From Allohoeflea poritis (GTDB lineage Bacteria > Pseudomonadota > Alphaproteobacteria > Rhizobiales > Rhizobiaceae), in NCBI RefSeq assembly GCF_027889715.1, contig NZ_JAPJZH010000001.1:248001-312000 (forward strand): DNA of 64,000 bases, read 5' to 3'. The notes below the pieces were generated by a model. It ran no database searches. It worked only from the letters and a program-made list of their open reading frames with translations, and was not told where the DNA came from. The position numbers and the translations under genes were made by a program. This document shows positions 1 to 10,345 of this stretch, piece by piece; the stretch's first letter is position 1; each line of letters begins with the position of its first letter.

Positions 1-139
1 CCTCGCCGCCAACGCCCACCAGATCGATGGGCCGATCTCCGTTGGCGTTCAACGCGGCGATCAGGTCCGCGCCAAGGAGGTCGCCGGATGGTTCCCCGGC
101 GATAATGGCCAGTTTGAGAGGCGGTGGAAGCTCCTTCAT
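1..139 (-). CDS. lpxB: Lipid-A-disaccharide synthase, N-terminal fragment
   Basis: Only the first ~46 residues are in the window; the gene runs off the left edge. The reverse strand reads MKELPPPLKLAIIAGEPSGD and continues into a GVGG stretch. The GEPSGD loop is the N-terminal signature of LpxB, the GT-B enzyme that joins UDP-diacylglucosamine and lipid X to give the lipid A disaccharide. Its ATG overlaps the lpxI stop codon (ATGA), so the two are translationally coupled at the end of the lpxD-fabZ-lpxA-lpxI-lpxB run. Confidence 0.85.
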   Translation of the reverse strand, partial: MKELPPPLKLAIIAGEPSGDLLGADLIAALNANGDRPIDLVGVGGE

Positions 140-1035
140 GTTGAGCTGTCCGTCGAGAGAGTGGCCGGGTTTTCCCGATCAATGCCGACGACGAACAAGC
201 CGCGCCGATCGGCTTCCTCGATGACGGTTTCCCGTTCGAGAACAAACGCCCTGCCCGCATCGACAGCGATGCCCGAAAGCCCTGCGACGTCAGCGTTGCG
301 GACCGTATCCGGACCGATCGAAGGCAGATCCGCGCGCAGGTCCTGTTGCGGCTTGCACAGTTTCACAAGGACACCCTTGCGCGTCGCGGAGATGCGCCCG
401 TTTGCGCGCATCTCCGCGACCCGCGCCAGCATACCGTCCGTTCCCTCGGCCCCCTCCAGCGCCACGATGCGCCCGCCGACCGCCACCGCACCCTGGCCGA
501 CATCCAGCGCGCCGAGCGCATTGGCTGCCGCGCAGGCGGCGGTGATGTTCTTCACGTCATTGGCGCCGGGTTTGCGCTGCGTGATCGCTCCGTATTCGGC
601 GAGCAGACCCGGAACGACCTCCTGGGCACCGACAACACGACAGCCGGCGGCTTCGATTATGGTGATGACCATGCGCAACAGCTTATCGTCGCCGCCGCTC
701 GACAAGGCTCTCAGGATTGCCGGAAGGAAACGGACAAGGCGCAACGGTCCGCGCAGTTCAAGGAGTTCGGGGCGCCGGTTGACGCCACCCGACATGACAA
801 CCCGGTCAATCTTCTTTTCCTTGAGCAAGGCGTGGATCCGCGCGGCATCTCCCAGCCCGACGCTCACCTGTTCGAACTCTGGCGGAATGTCGTTCGCCTC
901 TCCCACGAGGCCGATGATGAAGGGATCGTCTCCCTGGTCCCGCGCCGCCCTTGCAATATCGAGCGGCAGGCGCCCCCGGCCGGCGATGATGGCCAGGCGT
1001 GCCTCGTTCCGCTGCGACCGGCCGTCGGGCTTCAT
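136..1035 (-). CDS. lpxI: UDP-2,3-diacylglucosamine pyrophosphatase LpxI
   Basis: A 299-residue DUF1009/LpxI-family protein. It cleaves UDP-2,3-diacylglucosamine to lipid X in the cytoplasm, the step that LpxH performs in gammaproteobacteria. The N-terminal LAIIAGRGRLPLDIA and the later RKPGANDVKN segment are typical of the family. The gene sits between lpxA (5 bp gap) and lpxB (4 bp overlap), the usual alphaproteobacterial order, and length is normal. Confidence 0.93.
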   Translation of the reverse strand: MKPDGRSQRNEARLAIIAGRGRLPLDIARAARDQGDDPFIIGLVGEANDIPPEFEQVSVGLGDAARIHALLKEKKIDRVVMSGGVNRRPELLELRGPLRLVRFLPAILRALSSGGDDKLLRMVITIIEAAGCRVVGAQEVVPGLLAEYGAITQRKPGANDVKNITAACAAANALGALDVGQGAVAVGGRIVALEGAEGTDGMLARVAEMRANGRISATRKGVLVKLCKPQQDLRADLPSIGPDTVRNADVAGLSGIAVDAGRAFVLERETVIEEADRRGLFVVGIDRENPATLSTDSST

Positions 1036-1040
1036 GGCGT

Positions 1041-1853
1041 CTACGCCCTTTTTTCCTTTGCCGCAGAAGCAAGTCCGCGATGGCTTTCACCATCCATGAA
1101 TGAAAACAGATCCGCAAGAGCCGGAACGTTGTCGAATTCGTGCCGGATGGCCTCCAGATTTTGCCGCACAGTACCCTCGCCATGGAAAATCCGCTTGAAG
1201 GCACGCCGAACCGTATGGATTTCGGCCTTGCTCATCCCGGAACGCGACATGCCGATAACATTCAAGCCTCCGAGGATGCCGGGATTGCCGTTGAGCATGC
1301 CATAGGGAATCACATCCAGCGAACAGGCTGCAAGGCCGCCTACGAAAGCATGGTGGCCCACGCGGCAAAACTGATGTACCGCAGCGCCACCGCCCATGAT
1401 AACACGGTCACCGACCGTCACATGTCCGCCCAGCATGACGTTATTGGACAAAATGACATGGCTTCCGACATGGCAATCGTGGGCCACATGAGAATATGCG
1501 AGGAACATTGAGTGATTGCCGACGGACGTCACGCCACCGGCGTCGGGCATGCCCGTGTGCATGGTGACACCCTCGCGGATTAGGCAATCCGTTCCGATGC
1601 GCAGTTCAGTCTCTTCGCCCTTGTAGTTGACGTTTTGCGGCTCCGCACCGAGAGCAGCGCCATGAAAGACGGCGGTGCGTTCGCCGATTGCGGTCTTTCC
1701 CGTGACGACCACGTGACTCATGAGCCGAACACCATTGTCGAGCGTCACATCCTTGCCGACGAAGCAGAAGGGTCCGATCCATACATTCTCGCCGATGCGG
1801 GCGCCATCTTCGATGACGGATGATGGATGTATGCTGGCTGATGCAGCGATCAT
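1041..1853 (-). CDS. lpxA: UDP-N-acetylglucosamine acyltransferase LpxA
   Basis: A 270-residue left-handed beta-helix acyltransferase catalysing the first step of lipid A synthesis, transfer of a 3-hydroxyacyl chain from ACP to UDP-GlcNAc. Hexapeptide-repeat sequence fills the first two thirds (for example HPSSVIEDGARIGENVWIGP), followed by the alpha-helical C-terminus with FKRIFHGEG. The AYSHVAHDCHVG segment carries the catalytic-histidine region. Its ATG overlaps the fabZ stop by one base, so it is co-translated with fabZ. Confidence 0.95.
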   Translation of the reverse strand: MIAASASIHPSSVIEDGARIGENVWIGPFCFVGKDVTLDNGVRLMSHVVVTGKTAIGERTAVFHGAALGAEPQNVNYKGEETELRIGTDCLIREGVTMHTGMPDAGGVTSVGNHSMFLAYSHVAHDCHVGSHVILSNNVMLGGHVTVGDRVIMGGGAAVHQFCRVGHHAFVGGLAACSLDVIPYGMLNGNPGILGGLNVIGMSRSGMSKAEIHTVRRAFKRIFHGEGTVRQNLEAIRHEFDNVPALADLFSFMDGESHRGLASAAKEKRA

Positions 1854-2329
1854 TAAGCGGTACCTTCCTGTTCGTCTTTCACCAGCATCGCGCCCACATC
1901 TGCTTCGGCTACTTTTGTGCCATCGACGATGGCCTCACAATGAAATTTCCAGATGGTCCCGCGCTGTTTCAGCTTCTTGACGTGATATTCGACGCGGTCA
2001 CCTGGAACGACCGGTTTTCGAAAGCGCGCGTTGTCGATCGTCATGAAGTACACGACGCTCGCTTTCGATTCCTGGGTGCGGGCGCAGATCGCACCTGCAG
2101 TCTGCGCCATGCCTTCAATCAGAAGCACACCCGGCATCACCGGATTATCGGGAAAATGTCCCGTAAAGTGCGGTTCATTGACGGTTACATTCTTGATGCC
2201 GACAGCGGAATTGTCCGCATCGATGTCGACAATCCTGTCAACCAGCAAAAACGGATAGCGATGCGGCAGCAGTCGCATAATCTCCGAAAGATCGACACTT
2301 TCCAGTACGGAGCTATTCTCGTCACTCAT
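1853..2329 (-). CDS. fabZ: 3-hydroxyacyl-ACP dehydratase FabZ
   Basis: A hot-dog-fold dehydratase of fatty acid synthesis. It has the FabZ signatures [11 protein letters not shown] and [13 protein letters not shown], the catalytic histidine in GHFP and the catalytic glutamate in LLIEGMAQ. I chose the ATG giving MSDENSS (158 residues); an upstream TTG would add 11 basic residues with no family support. It lies between lpxD and lpxA, linking membrane phospholipid and lipid A acyl supply. Confidence 0.94.
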   Translation of the reverse strand: MSDENSSVLESVDLSEIMRLLPHRYPFLLVDRIVDIDADNSAVGIKNVTVNEPHFTGHFPDNPVMPGVLLIEGMAQTAGAICARTQESKASVVYFMTIDNARFRKPVVPGDRVEYHVKKLKQRGTIWKFHCEAIVDGTKVAEADVGAMLVKDEQEGTA

Positions 2330-2396
2330 TTGCCGTACCCTTTTTCTTCCCTTTCTCGCCAAAAGGCTTTGCGTTCAATTCAGCAGATACTTTCGG

Positions 2397-3386
2397 TCAC
2401 GCTCGGGCAGGACCAGCCGGATTCCCGCTCCACCTCGCGCCGGCCGGCACATCACCAGCCACTGTACTCATACTTGCTATCATCGCCTCGTCACCGATAT
2501 TCAAGTGGCTGCCCACCCCTGTATTGCCTCCGATAACCACCCGGTCTCCGATCGATACATTGCCGGAAATACCAGCTTGACCGACAATTGTGCACAGGCG
2601 TCCGACACGCACGTTTTGACCTATGCGCACGAGGCTGTCGATCCTGGTTCCCTCGCCGACCACAGTATCGTCCAACGTTCCCCGTTCGACGGTCGTATTG
2701 GCGCCTATTTCAACGTTGTCCTGCACAATGACGCGTCCGATCTGCACAATACTATTCCCGCCCGAACCGCTTTGCCCACCGGACAAACCGCCGTGACCGA
2801 TCCTCGCACCGCAATGCAGGATGACACCGTTGCCAATGAGGGCGTTCTGTACGCTCACACCGGAGCCGATGTAGCAGTTTTTGCCGACACAGCATCCAGG
2901 TCCAACAACAGAGCCCGATCCGACTATTGTTCCGGCACCGAGTCTCGCGTCGGCGCCGATGACCGACCCGGCCTCGACCGTCACCTCTTGTTCCAGATGG
3001 GCCTGTGGATCGATGGCGGCTTCCGGCGAAATCCCCTTAACGCCCATCGGCGGGACCGGCCGCAGCGCGTCCGGATATAGCAGCGCGGCTGCAAGTGCAA
3101 ATGCAGCCGGAACATCATCCGCGATCAATGCCGAACAACCGGAAGGCACATGCACACGGAACCGGTCTGGACAGATTACGGCCGATGCTCTTGTGGCGGA
3201 AAGCAGATCCGGATGTGTGTCTGAGCCAATAGCTGAAACGTCACCCACCGAGGCTGTGGAAAGCGAAGCGGCTCCGGAGATGATCGTGCTATTGGATGCC
3301 GGTTCGGATTGCCGCGCTCCGATCGCGTCGGCAAGCTCGGATATACTGACTCCACTGTGGCGGGGGAAAAAGCGACTATCTACCAT
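2397..3386 (-). CDS. lpxD: UDP-3-O-acylglucosamine N-acyltransferase LpxD
   Basis: A 329-residue lipid A enzyme that adds the N-linked 3-hydroxyacyl chain. It has the short N-terminal uridine-binding domain ([12 protein letters not shown]), then a hexapeptide-repeat beta-helix with many IG/VG repeats, and the catalytic-histidine region around [11 protein letters not shown]. The C-terminal [11 protein letters not shown] matches the family end. It is immediately downstream of bamA and upstream of fabZ. Confidence 0.94.
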   Translation of the reverse strand: MVDSRFFPRHSGVSISELADAIGARQSEPASNSTIISGAASLSTASVGDVSAIGSDTHPDLLSATRASAVICPDRFRVHVPSGCSALIADDVPAAFALAAALLYPDALRPVPPMGVKGISPEAAIDPQAHLEQEVTVEAGSVIGADARLGAGTIVGSGSVVGPGCCVGKNCYIGSGVSVQNALIGNGVILHCGARIGHGGLSGGQSGSGGNSIVQIGRVIVQDNVEIGANTTVERGTLDDTVVGEGTRIDSLVRIGQNVRVGRLCTIVGQAGISGNVSIGDRVVIGGNTGVGSHLNIGDEAMIASMSTVAGDVPAGARWSGNPAGPARA

Positions 3387-3485
3387 CTCTACAACAATTC
3401 AGGGCCCGTCATTCTGTGACAGGCCCTGCCGCTGGGTCGTGAACCGGGCGCTAGATACGCTGGATACCGGCCGATATGTCTACGA

Positions 3486-5810
3486 TCAGAACCGTCCGGC
3501 CGTACCGAAGCGGAACACCTGTGTTTCGTCAAAGGACTCTTTGGCGACCGGGAAACCGAAATCAAGCCGGAACGGTCCGAATGGCGAAGACCATATAAGG
3601 CTGGTGCCGACCGATGCACGCCACTGCATGTCCAATCCGTTGACGACCGCGCCGCCCAGATTCAGGTCGTTGCCATAGAGGGTCGCGGCATCCGCAAAGA
3701 CCGCTCCGCGCAGGCCAAAGTCGCGCGGAAGAACCGGTATCGGGAAACCGACTTCGGCAGTGGCATTGAAGTAGGTCGTGCCGCCAAGCGCATCCCCATT
3801 GGTATCGCGCGGACCAATACCCTGGCTTTCGAAGCCACGGATGGTCTCGCCACCGATAAAGAGCTGGTCAAATACCCGTAGATTGCCCGAAGTCGATGCG
3901 ACATATCCGCCACCGACGCTAACCAGACCGATGATGTCGCCGTAGTCGGACAACGGACGGTAGTAGCTGCCTTTTGCGGTCACCTTGACGAACTGTGCAT
4001 CACCGCCCAACCCGGCAAATTCACCGGTCATGCGGGCAAAGATACCTTCGCGCGGCAGCCTCTTGTCGTCAATCGTATCGTAGATGATCGAGCTCGAAAT
4101 AGACGACTTGATCCAGGGGCTGTTGTCGATCGCATCCTGAATGGGCGCGGAGAAGCTCGCACCTGCTTCCGGATTGTATTCTTCCTGCGAATAGTTGTAC
4201 GCAAGGACTGTCCTTACCCGATCCGTAATCGGCGCGGCCACGCGGAAGGTTACGCCCAGCGTCTCGATATCGTAGCCGTTTTGGGAGGTGTCCTCGGTTT
4301 TCGCAACATCAAAGCCCGCTGCCAGCCTATAGCCAAGGAAATAGGGCTCGGTGAAGGAGAACGTATAGGTTCTAGTATTCTCACCACCGCCCACGGCGAC
4401 CTTGATGAACTGGCCGCGACCAAGGAAGTTGCGCTCCGATATCCCCAGCTCGGCTGTTGCGCCCGAAGAACCGGTCGAGTAGCCGGCACCGATGGAGAAT
4501 TCACCCGTTGCCTGATCGCGAACGTCAACGACTATGACGACCCGGTCCGGTTCCGAGCCGGGCTGCGTGGTGATGTTGACCGACTGGAAATAGCCCAGCG
4601 CCTCGAGGCGTTTCTTCGCGCGGCGGATCAACACCTGATTGAAGGCGTCGCCTTCGCTTATGTCGAACTCGCGACGAATGACATAGTCGGCGGTGCGGGT
4701 GTTGCCGCGTATCTCGATGCGTTCGACATAGGCCCGCTGCCCCTGATCGATCAGGTAGGTAACCGAAATTGTCCGATTGACGAAATCGCGGTTTCCGCGC
4801 GGGGTAACCTGTGCAAATGGGTATCCATCCGCTGCCGCAGCTTCGGAAATGGATATGATGGATTCCTCCACCTTCTCAGCGCTGTAGACCGCGCCTTTCC
4901 GGCTGGCCAGATGCCGCTTGACACGTTCGGCGTCGATGCCGGCCACTGTGCTTTCGACTTCGATGTCACCGAAGGAGTAGCGCTCGCCCTCGTCCAGAGT
5001 GATGGTAATCACATAATCGTTGCTCTCGGGATCGAGATCGGCCGAAGTCGAAATGATTCGGAAATCCGCAAAGCCGCGATTGTAGTAGAACCGCCGCAGC
5101 AATTCTTCATCTGCCTGAAGCTTGTCAGGATCGTAGACGTCCTTTCGCGAAAGGAAGGAAAGGAAACCCGACCGCTTGGTGGCAATGACATCGGCCAGAC
5201 GGCCATTGGAATAATATTTGTTGCCGACGAAGTTGATCGTCGCGATCTTGGTGCGTCCGCCTTCGTTTATTTCGAAGGCGACATTGACCCTGCCGCCGCT
5301 CAGATTGACAACCTGAGTGGATACTGTCGCCTCGCTGCGGCCGATGCGGTCATAGGCTTCCTTAATCGCTTCCGCATCATATTCGACAGTCGTTTCACTG
5401 TACGGCCCAAGCGGTTTGGACTGGACAAGCGCCTCAAGCTGCTTGTCCTTTATCTTCTTGTTTCCGTTGAAAACAACCTGGTTGATGATCAGGTTCTCAT
5501 CAACGGTCACGATCAGGCGGTTTCCACGCCGATCGATTGTGACATCCGAGAACAGACCCGTGGCGAACAGGCGCTTCACGGACTCATCAATATCGGAGTT
5601 GTTGAAATTGACGCCGGGCCTGATGGTGATGTTGCCCCGGATCGTCTCCGAGTCAACGCGCTGGTTTCCCCGAACCTCGATCACGCTGACCACAGCGGCC
5701 TGTGCGGCCACCGTCGAGCCGAAAAAGGCTACCCCCGCCCCGCTCACGACAACACACATTGCGAGCGTTAGCGCGGTTACCGCGCCCAGTAACTTTGAAC
5801 CGGCCTTCAT
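3486..5810 (-). CDS. bamA: Outer membrane protein assembly factor BamA
   Basis: A 774-residue Omp85 protein, the core of the beta-barrel assembly machine. It begins with a signal peptide (hydrophobic run to about residue 38, cleavage near AQA-A). Five POTRA domains follow to about residue 390, starting at VSVIEVRGNQRV, and then the C-terminal 16-strand barrel. The loop-6 motif IRGFE and the C-terminal phenylalanine (TAGRF) are present, as expected for a Bam-inserted barrel. Length is normal for alphaproteobacteria. Confidence 0.96.
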   Translation of the reverse strand: MKAGSKLLGAVTALTLAMCVVVSGAGVAFFGSTVAAQAAVVSVIEVRGNQRVDSETIRGNITIRPGVNFNNSDIDESVKRLFATGLFSDVTIDRRGNRLIVTVDENLIINQVVFNGNKKIKDKQLEALVQSKPLGPYSETTVEYDAEAIKEAYDRIGRSEATVSTQVVNLSGGRVNVAFEINEGGRTKIATINFVGNKYYSNGRLADVIATKRSGFLSFLSRKDVYDPDKLQADEELLRRFYYNRGFADFRIISTSADLDPESNDYVITITLDEGERYSFGDIEVESTVAGIDAERVKRHLASRKGAVYSAEKVEESIISISEAAAADGYPFAQVTPRGNRDFVNRTISVTYLIDQGQRAYVERIEIRGNTRTADYVIRREFDISEGDAFNQVLIRRAKKRLEALGYFQSVNITTQPGSEPDRVVIVVDVRDQATGEFSIGAGYSTGSSGATAELGISERNFLGRGQFIKVAVGGGENTRTYTFSFTEPYFLGYRLAAGFDVAKTEDTSQNGYDIETLGVTFRVAAPITDRVRTVLAYNYSQEEYNPEAGASFSAPIQDAIDNSPWIKSSISSSIIYDTIDDKRLPREGIFARMTGEFAGLGGDAQFVKVTAKGSYYRPLSDYGDIIGLVSVGGGYVASTSGNLRVFDQLFIGGETIRGFESQGIGPRDTNGDALGGTTYFNATAEVGFPIPVLPRDFGLRGAVFADAATLYGNDLNLGGAVVNGLDMQWRASVGTSLIWSSPFGPFRLDFGFPVAKESFDETQVFRFGTAGRF

Positions 5811-6057
5811 TGGCGTCGTTTACCCTTTATCCCAATGTCCCCAGAGCGAACCGAAAGGCGATTCCTGCCTCCCCGCCGTTTTACAGTGTTTTGAGCCACA
5901 AGCAAGCCATTGAGTTGATTTCTGTTTACTATCTGTCAACAAGTGGCGAAATCGCAACGTACACACCGAAAAACATCTAACAAAATGTTACGAAGTTTTA
6001 CGCCTGCGCGAGCGACTCAAAACTATTCGTCTAATAATAACAGAAACATGGCGATTG

Positions 6058-7191
6058 CTAGCCGAATAACATTGTAACGTCGTTCCAGGTGGCAAAAAGC
6101 ATCAACATCAATACCAGGCTGAGACCAATCTTGAATGCCACTTCCTGGGCTTTTTCGCCAACCGGTTTCCCCCGGATTATCTCGATCGCATAGAACACAA
6201 GATGGCCGCCATCGAGCATTGGAATCGGCAGCAGATTCAGGAAACCGATGGATACCGAAAGCACTGCAGCCAATTGTAGCAGCGCGCCGACGCCAAGCGT
6301 CGCCACCTGACCGGAAACCTGCGCAACCCTGATGGGCCCGCCAAGCTGATCCGCTTTCTCGCGCCCGATGATAATATTGCCGATATAGCCAACCGATCTT
6401 GCAACGATGAACCAGCTCTCTCCAACGGCCGCTCCAACCGCCTGTAGCGGGTTCAGTTCCTGTCTGCGGAAATTTGCGACGGATGAGTCGGTGACCACGC
6501 CGATAAGGCCGACCTCCATCTTGTTGCCGAACTGGTCTTCGATCTCGGAACGCTGCGGCACTATGGGCACATCAAATGTGCTGCCGCCACGGTCGACCGT
6601 CAGGACAATCTCGACTTCGGGCCGGGGCGAAACATAGCGTCGAATATCCTCGAATGTGGCTACAGGCTTGCCGTCGATCGCGGCGATAATGTCGCCCGGC
6701 AGCAACCCGGCTTCCTCAGCGGCGCTGGCCGGTTGGACCTGTGCGACGACGGGGTCGGCTACCGGCCTGCCGTAGATGCTGAACATCACGGCAAATATGA
6801 CGATGGCCAATATAAAGTTTGCCACTGGACCCGCGGCGACCGTAGCGACGCGCTTCCAAACATTCGCACCCAGGAATGATTGTTCGCGCTCCGAGTCAGA
6901 CATTCCGGAAACAGCATCGAAGTCGGGAGCACTTGCGGCGTTTTCATCGCCATAGAACTTGACATATCCGCCCAGCGGGATGGCCGAGAGCTTCCATCGG
7001 GTTCCGTGTTTGTCGTTGAAACCGACAATCTCCGGTCCGAAGCCTACCGAGAAGGTCAGGATGCGGATGCCGCACCAGCGCCCGACCAGATAGTGCCCCA
7101 TCTCGTGAACAAACACGACTAGGGTCAGCACGATCAGGAACGGCACGATGTAGCCGACCAGAAAGCCGTAGATAGATGCCAGATATTCCAT
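6058..7191 (-). CDS. rseP: RIP metalloprotease RseP
   Basis: A 377-residue site-2 intramembrane zinc protease. The HEMGH zinc motif is at residues 29-33 in the first membrane segment, a periplasmic PDZ domain lies in the middle (EEAGLLPGDIIAAIDG), and the third zinc ligand lies in NLLPIPMLDGGHL near the C-terminus. In relatives it cleaves anti-sigma factors and signal-peptide remnants. It is located between cdsA and bamA as in most proteobacteria; the 247 bp to bamA probably holds the bamA promoter. Confidence 0.95.
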   Translation of the reverse strand: MEYLASIYGFLVGYIVPFLIVLTLVVFVHEMGHYLVGRWCGIRILTFSVGFGPEIVGFNDKHGTRWKLSAIPLGGYVKFYGDENAASAPDFDAVSGMSDSEREQSFLGANVWKRVATVAAGPVANFILAIVIFAVMFSIYGRPVADPVVAQVQPASAAEEAGLLPGDIIAAIDGKPVATFEDIRRYVSPRPEVEIVLTVDRGGSTFDVPIVPQRSEIEDQFGNKMEVGLIGVVTDSSVANFRRQELNPLQAVGAAVGESWFIVARSVGYIGNIIIGREKADQLGGPIRVAQVSGQVATLGVGALLQLAAVLSVSIGFLNLLPIPMLDGGHLVFYAIEIIRGKPVGEKAQEVAFKIGLSLVLMLMLFATWNDVTMLFG

Positions 7192-7214
7192 GCTATGCGT
7201 CCGTCGCTAATATT

Positions 7215-8054
7215 TCAGGGGCCAAGCAGTTGCAAAGCGATACCGTTGCCTTCACCCGGCGACATTTCATTGCCGGGCAGCATTGCCCCGATGACATACG
7301 CTGCAAAGGCCGCAAAGATAACGCTGTCAACGCGATCCATCACACCGCCGTGCCCCGGTATTATCGCACCGGAATCCTTTACGCCAAATTGTCTTTTGAA
7401 ATTGGATTCGAACAGGTCACCGACTTGTCCGGCCAGAGACAACAGCACTGCGAGCAAGGCGGCCCACACGATTCTCGTATCGGTCATAATCTTGGCAGCG
7501 ACAACGCCGGCTACAACGCCGCCCACCAGACCACTGGCAAAGCCAGACCAAGTTTTCTTCGGTGACATTCTCGGCGCCAGTTTCGGGCCGCCGAAGCGGC
7601 GCCCACCGAAATAGGCAAAGGTGTCTGTTGCCCATACGACGGCAAACAGGAAAATCACCACGGCAAATCCATATGTGTGCGAATCCCGCAATTCGGCAAA
7701 TGCCACCCCCGAAAAACCCGCATAGATCAATCCGGCTGCGGGCCAACCATCCAATCCATTCAGGGATCGCATCAGCAGGCAAAGGGCGGCGCCCGCCGCT
7801 GCAAGGGCCAGGCCAAGGCTGCCCCAACCTGCCAGAATGCACAGTCCCGTCGCGGCAATGGTGCAGGCGCCAATCGCCCACACCGCAGTGCTCAGCGACT
7901 TTGTCTGCACGATCCGAAACCACTCGAAGAAAACAAGCGCCATGAAGACGGTCGCGAGCAATTTGAAACCGAGGCCGCCGAACCAGGTAACGGCTAGAAC
8001 CGCAAGCCCCAGCGTGACGCCAGATGCTATGCGGACCAGTAATTCTCTGCTCAT
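7215..8054 (-). CDS. cdsA: Phosphatidate cytidylyltransferase CdsA
   Basis: A 279-residue polytopic membrane enzyme that makes CDP-diacylglycerol from phosphatidate and CTP. The family signature near the C-terminus is clear: SNFKRQFGVKDSGAI followed by GHGGVMDRVDS. Earlier segments are hydrophobic helices, plus the FGGPKLAPRMSPKKTW loop typical of CdsA. Its ATG overlaps the uppS stop by one base. Confidence 0.95.
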   Translation of the reverse strand: MSRELLVRIASGVTLGLAVLAVTWFGGLGFKLLATVFMALVFFEWFRIVQTKSLSTAVWAIGACTIAATGLCILAGWGSLGLALAAAGAALCLLMRSLNGLDGWPAAGLIYAGFSGVAFAELRDSHTYGFAVVIFLFAVVWATDTFAYFGGRRFGGPKLAPRMSPKKTWSGFASGLVGGVVAGVVAAKIMTDTRIVWAALLAVLLSLAGQVGDLFESNFKRQFGVKDSGAIIPGHGGVMDRVDSVIFAAFAAYVIGAMLPGNEMSPGEGNGIALQLLGP

Positions 8055-8779
8055 CAGGAGCCCAGAGCCAGGTCTTGCTCGGCCACCGCGCCAAAGCGCC
8101 GTTTGCGACCTGCATATTGCCGTAGCGCCTCCTCAAAATCGGCGCGGCCGAAATCAGGCCAGAGGCATGGCAGGAAAACGAATTCCGCATAAGCGGCCTG
8201 CCAAATCAGAAAATTCGAGATACGCTGCTCGCCGCTGGTGCGAATGACCAGATCCGGATCGGGCACATCGGATGTGTCCAGTGCCCTGCTAAGGGCGTCC
8301 TCATTGATGCTGGACGGATCGATCTCTCCGCGCGCCGCCTGGATCGCAAGCAGTCGTGCTGCGCGGGTGATGTCATCCCGGCCTCCGTAATTAAATGCGA
8401 TGATGAGCTCCTGCGCGCGGTTCTCGCGCGTCAATTCCTCCGCTTCTGTCAACAGCGACAGGATATCGGATTTGAGCGATTTCCGGTCGCCAATGACGCG
8501 GACACGCACATTCTCGCGATGTAGTTCCGCAAGATCGCGGCGCACAAAGATCTTGAGCAGGTTCATCAGATCATTGACTTCGTTCTGTGGCCGCCGCCAA
8601 TTCTCCGACGAGAACGCAAACAAAGTCAGATATTTGATGCCCAACTCTCCGGCGGACTTCACAGCCTGCCGAACCGCCTCGACACCCTTTCGGTGACCGG
8701 ATGTGCGCGCCTGGCCGCGTTGCTGGGCCCATCGTCCGTTACCATCCATTATGATGGCCACATGTTGAGGCGTGTTCAA
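8054..8779 (-). CDS. uppS: Undecaprenyl diphosphate synthase UppS
   Basis: A cis-prenyltransferase that makes the C55 lipid carrier used for peptidoglycan and O-antigen. The diagnostic [10 protein letters not shown] block, the [15 protein letters not shown] block and the C-terminal PDFG region are present. I chose a TTG start ([16 protein letters not shown]) with GAGGTCGATCG just upstream, giving 241 residues. The open frame continues 38 codons further upstream, but that extension does not resemble the family. Confidence 0.93.
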   Translation of the reverse strand: MNTPQHVAIIMDGNGRWAQQRGQARTSGHRKGVEAVRQAVKSAGELGIKYLTLFAFSSENWRRPQNEVNDLMNLLKIFVRRDLAELHRENVRVRVIGDRKSLKSDILSLLTEAEELTRENRAQELIIAFNYGGRDDITRAARLLAIQAARGEIDPSSINEDALSRALDTSDVPDPDLVIRTSGEQRISNFLIWQAAYAEFVFLPCLWPDFGRADFEEALRQYAGRKRRFGAVAEQDLALGS

Positions 8780-8837
8780 CGATCGACCTCTGCTTGATCC
8801 TTCTAGACGGAAAGGTGTCACGGAATCACGTGACACA

Positions 8838-9398
8838 CTAAACCTGCATGATTTCCGCTTCTTTGTCACTGAGCAGCCGATCGACTTCAGCAATCATCTC
8901 GTCGGTCAACTTCTGCACCTCATCGGCCTGAGTATGACTCTCGTCCTTGCTGAGGTCCCCGTCCTTTTCAGCTTTCTTGAGCGTATCCATACCATCCCTG
9001 CGCACATGTCTGATGGCAATGCGGCCATTTTCCGCATAGTTGTGCGCCACTTTCACCAGTTCCTTGCGGCGTTCCTCGTTGAGCTCCGGCAAAGGAATAC
9101 GCAACGTACTGCCATCGGTGACAGGATTGAGGCCAAGGTTGGATTCGCGAATGGCCTTTTCAACCGCCGCCACCATCGACTTGTCCCAGACGGATACCGT
9201 GATCATGCGCGGTTCAGGCACCGAAATGTTCGCAACCTGATTCAGGGGCATCTTAGAGCCGTAGGCGTCAACCGAAACCGGATCAAGGACATTTGCCGAC
9301 GCCCTGCCCGTCCGCAAGGCGGATATGTCGCTTTTGAATGCCGAAATAGCGCCCTCCATCCGGCGCCTTAGGTCGGCAAAATCTGCACCATCACTCAT
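8838..9398 (-). CDS. frr: Ribosome recycling factor
   Basis: A 186-residue two-domain factor that, with EF-G, splits post-termination ribosomes. The family motifs [14 protein letters not shown], the middle [15 protein letters not shown] and RHVRRDGMD are present, and length is standard. It sits between pyrH and uppS, the almost universal bacterial order. Confidence 0.96.
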   Translation of the reverse strand: MSDGADFADLRRRMEGAISAFKSDISALRTGRASANVLDPVSVDAYGSKMPLNQVANISVPEPRMITVSVWDKSMVAAVEKAIRESNLGLNPVTDGSTLRIPLPELNEERRKELVKVAHNYAENGRIAIRHVRRDGMDTLKKAEKDGDLSKDESHTQADEVQKLTDEMIAEVDRLLSDKEAEIMQV

Positions 9399-9529
9399 GA
9401 TCTGATCGTCTCCACTTTACTCCGAGTCGGCCGCAGCCGCCCGATAATACACCCAACAGGCCTAACAGTCCTGTCCGAACAAGTACAGAATGGCACAACA
9501 GGCCCCTATCGCAGGTGTACGAACAAACG

Positions 9530-10252
9530 TCAGCTGTCATTGACGACAGTCGCGCGCCCCGCGCCGTTCAGGATCGCGGTGAACCCTCCCTTTTCGTGGA
9601 TCGAAAACACGATAATCGGAATCGCGTTTTCCCTGGCAAGGGCGACGGCGGCAACATCCATGACGGCCAGCCCCTTTTCCAGAACCTCGTCATGGGTCAG
9701 TGTTTCGTAGCGCTCAGCCTGCGGGTTCGTTTTCGGATCGTCGGAATAGATACCGTCGACCTGTGTGCCCTTGAAAATCGCTTGCGCGCCCATTTCAGCG
9801 GCGCGCAGGGCTGCTGCCGAGTCGGTGGTGAAAAACGGATTGCCGGTACCGCCCGCGAATATGACGACCCGCCCCTTTTCCAGATGGTGCAGTGCTGCGC
9901 GCTGCGAGAAACTCTGACAGATTTCCGGCATGGCTATGGCCGACAGGACTTCGGTCGCCACGCCAAGCTTGCGCAGCGATGTTGCAAGTGCCAGCGCGTT
10001 TATCACCGTCGCCAGCATGCCCATGTGATCGCCCGTTACGCGATCGCCACCCTTGGACGCAACGGCGACACCCCGGAAAATATTGCCGCCTCCGACGACG
10101 ACGCCGACTTCGACACCCATCGTATGCGCCTCGGCTATATCAGCTGCGATGCGGTCGGCGACAGCGACATCAATGCCGAAGCCCTGTTCGCCCATCAGGG
10201 CTTCTCCGGAGGCTTTTAGAAGAACACGCTGGTAGGTGGGCTTTTGTGACAT
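9530..10252 (-). CDS. pyrH: UMP kinase
   Basis: A 240-residue amino-acid-kinase-fold enzyme phosphorylating UMP to UDP. It shows VLLKASGEALMG at the N-terminus, the VVVGGGNIFRG nucleotide loop, the DHMGMLATVINALAL helix and the GTGNPFFTTDSAA motif. Order tsf-pyrH-frr is conserved. Length is normal for the hexameric bacterial UMP kinase. Confidence 0.96.
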   Translation of the reverse strand: MSQKPTYQRVLLKASGEALMGEQGFGIDVAVADRIAADIAEAHTMGVEVGVVVGGGNIFRGVAVASKGGDRVTGDHMGMLATVINALALATSLRKLGVATEVLSAIAMPEICQSFSQRAALHHLEKGRVVIFAGGTGNPFFTTDSAAALRAAEMGAQAIFKGTQVDGIYSDDPKTNPQAERYETLTHDEVLEKGLAVMDVAAVALARENAIPIIVFSIHEKGGFTAILNGAGRATVVNDS

Positions 10253-10290
10253 GGTCGATCCGTCGTTGAACTGAAAGCCGGATACACGAA

Positions 10291-10316
10291 GGGCACCGCG
10301 TTGTCACGCGATGCCC
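10291..10316 (-). terminator. Imperfect hairpin after tsf, weak terminator candidate
   Basis: GGGCA-C-CGCG, a six-base loop, then CGCG-A-TGCCC forms a nine-pair stem with one C/A mismatch between tsf and pyrH. Only two T residues follow on the minus strand, so intrinsic termination would be weak; it may be an attenuator or an mRNA processing site. Confidence 0.35.
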
Positions 10317-10345
10317 CGGCATTTTCACCTGTTATTGAGGCTTAA

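Noticed and set aside
4281-5771. Long plus-strand open frame (about 500 codons) across the bamA gene
   Set aside because: It is the antisense shadow of bamA, which has complete POTRA and barrel signatures; no family resemblance in the shadow.
8780-8893. N-terminal extension of UppS
   Set aside because: The open frame continues, but the extension has no resemblance to UppS and a ribosome site fits the downstream TTG.
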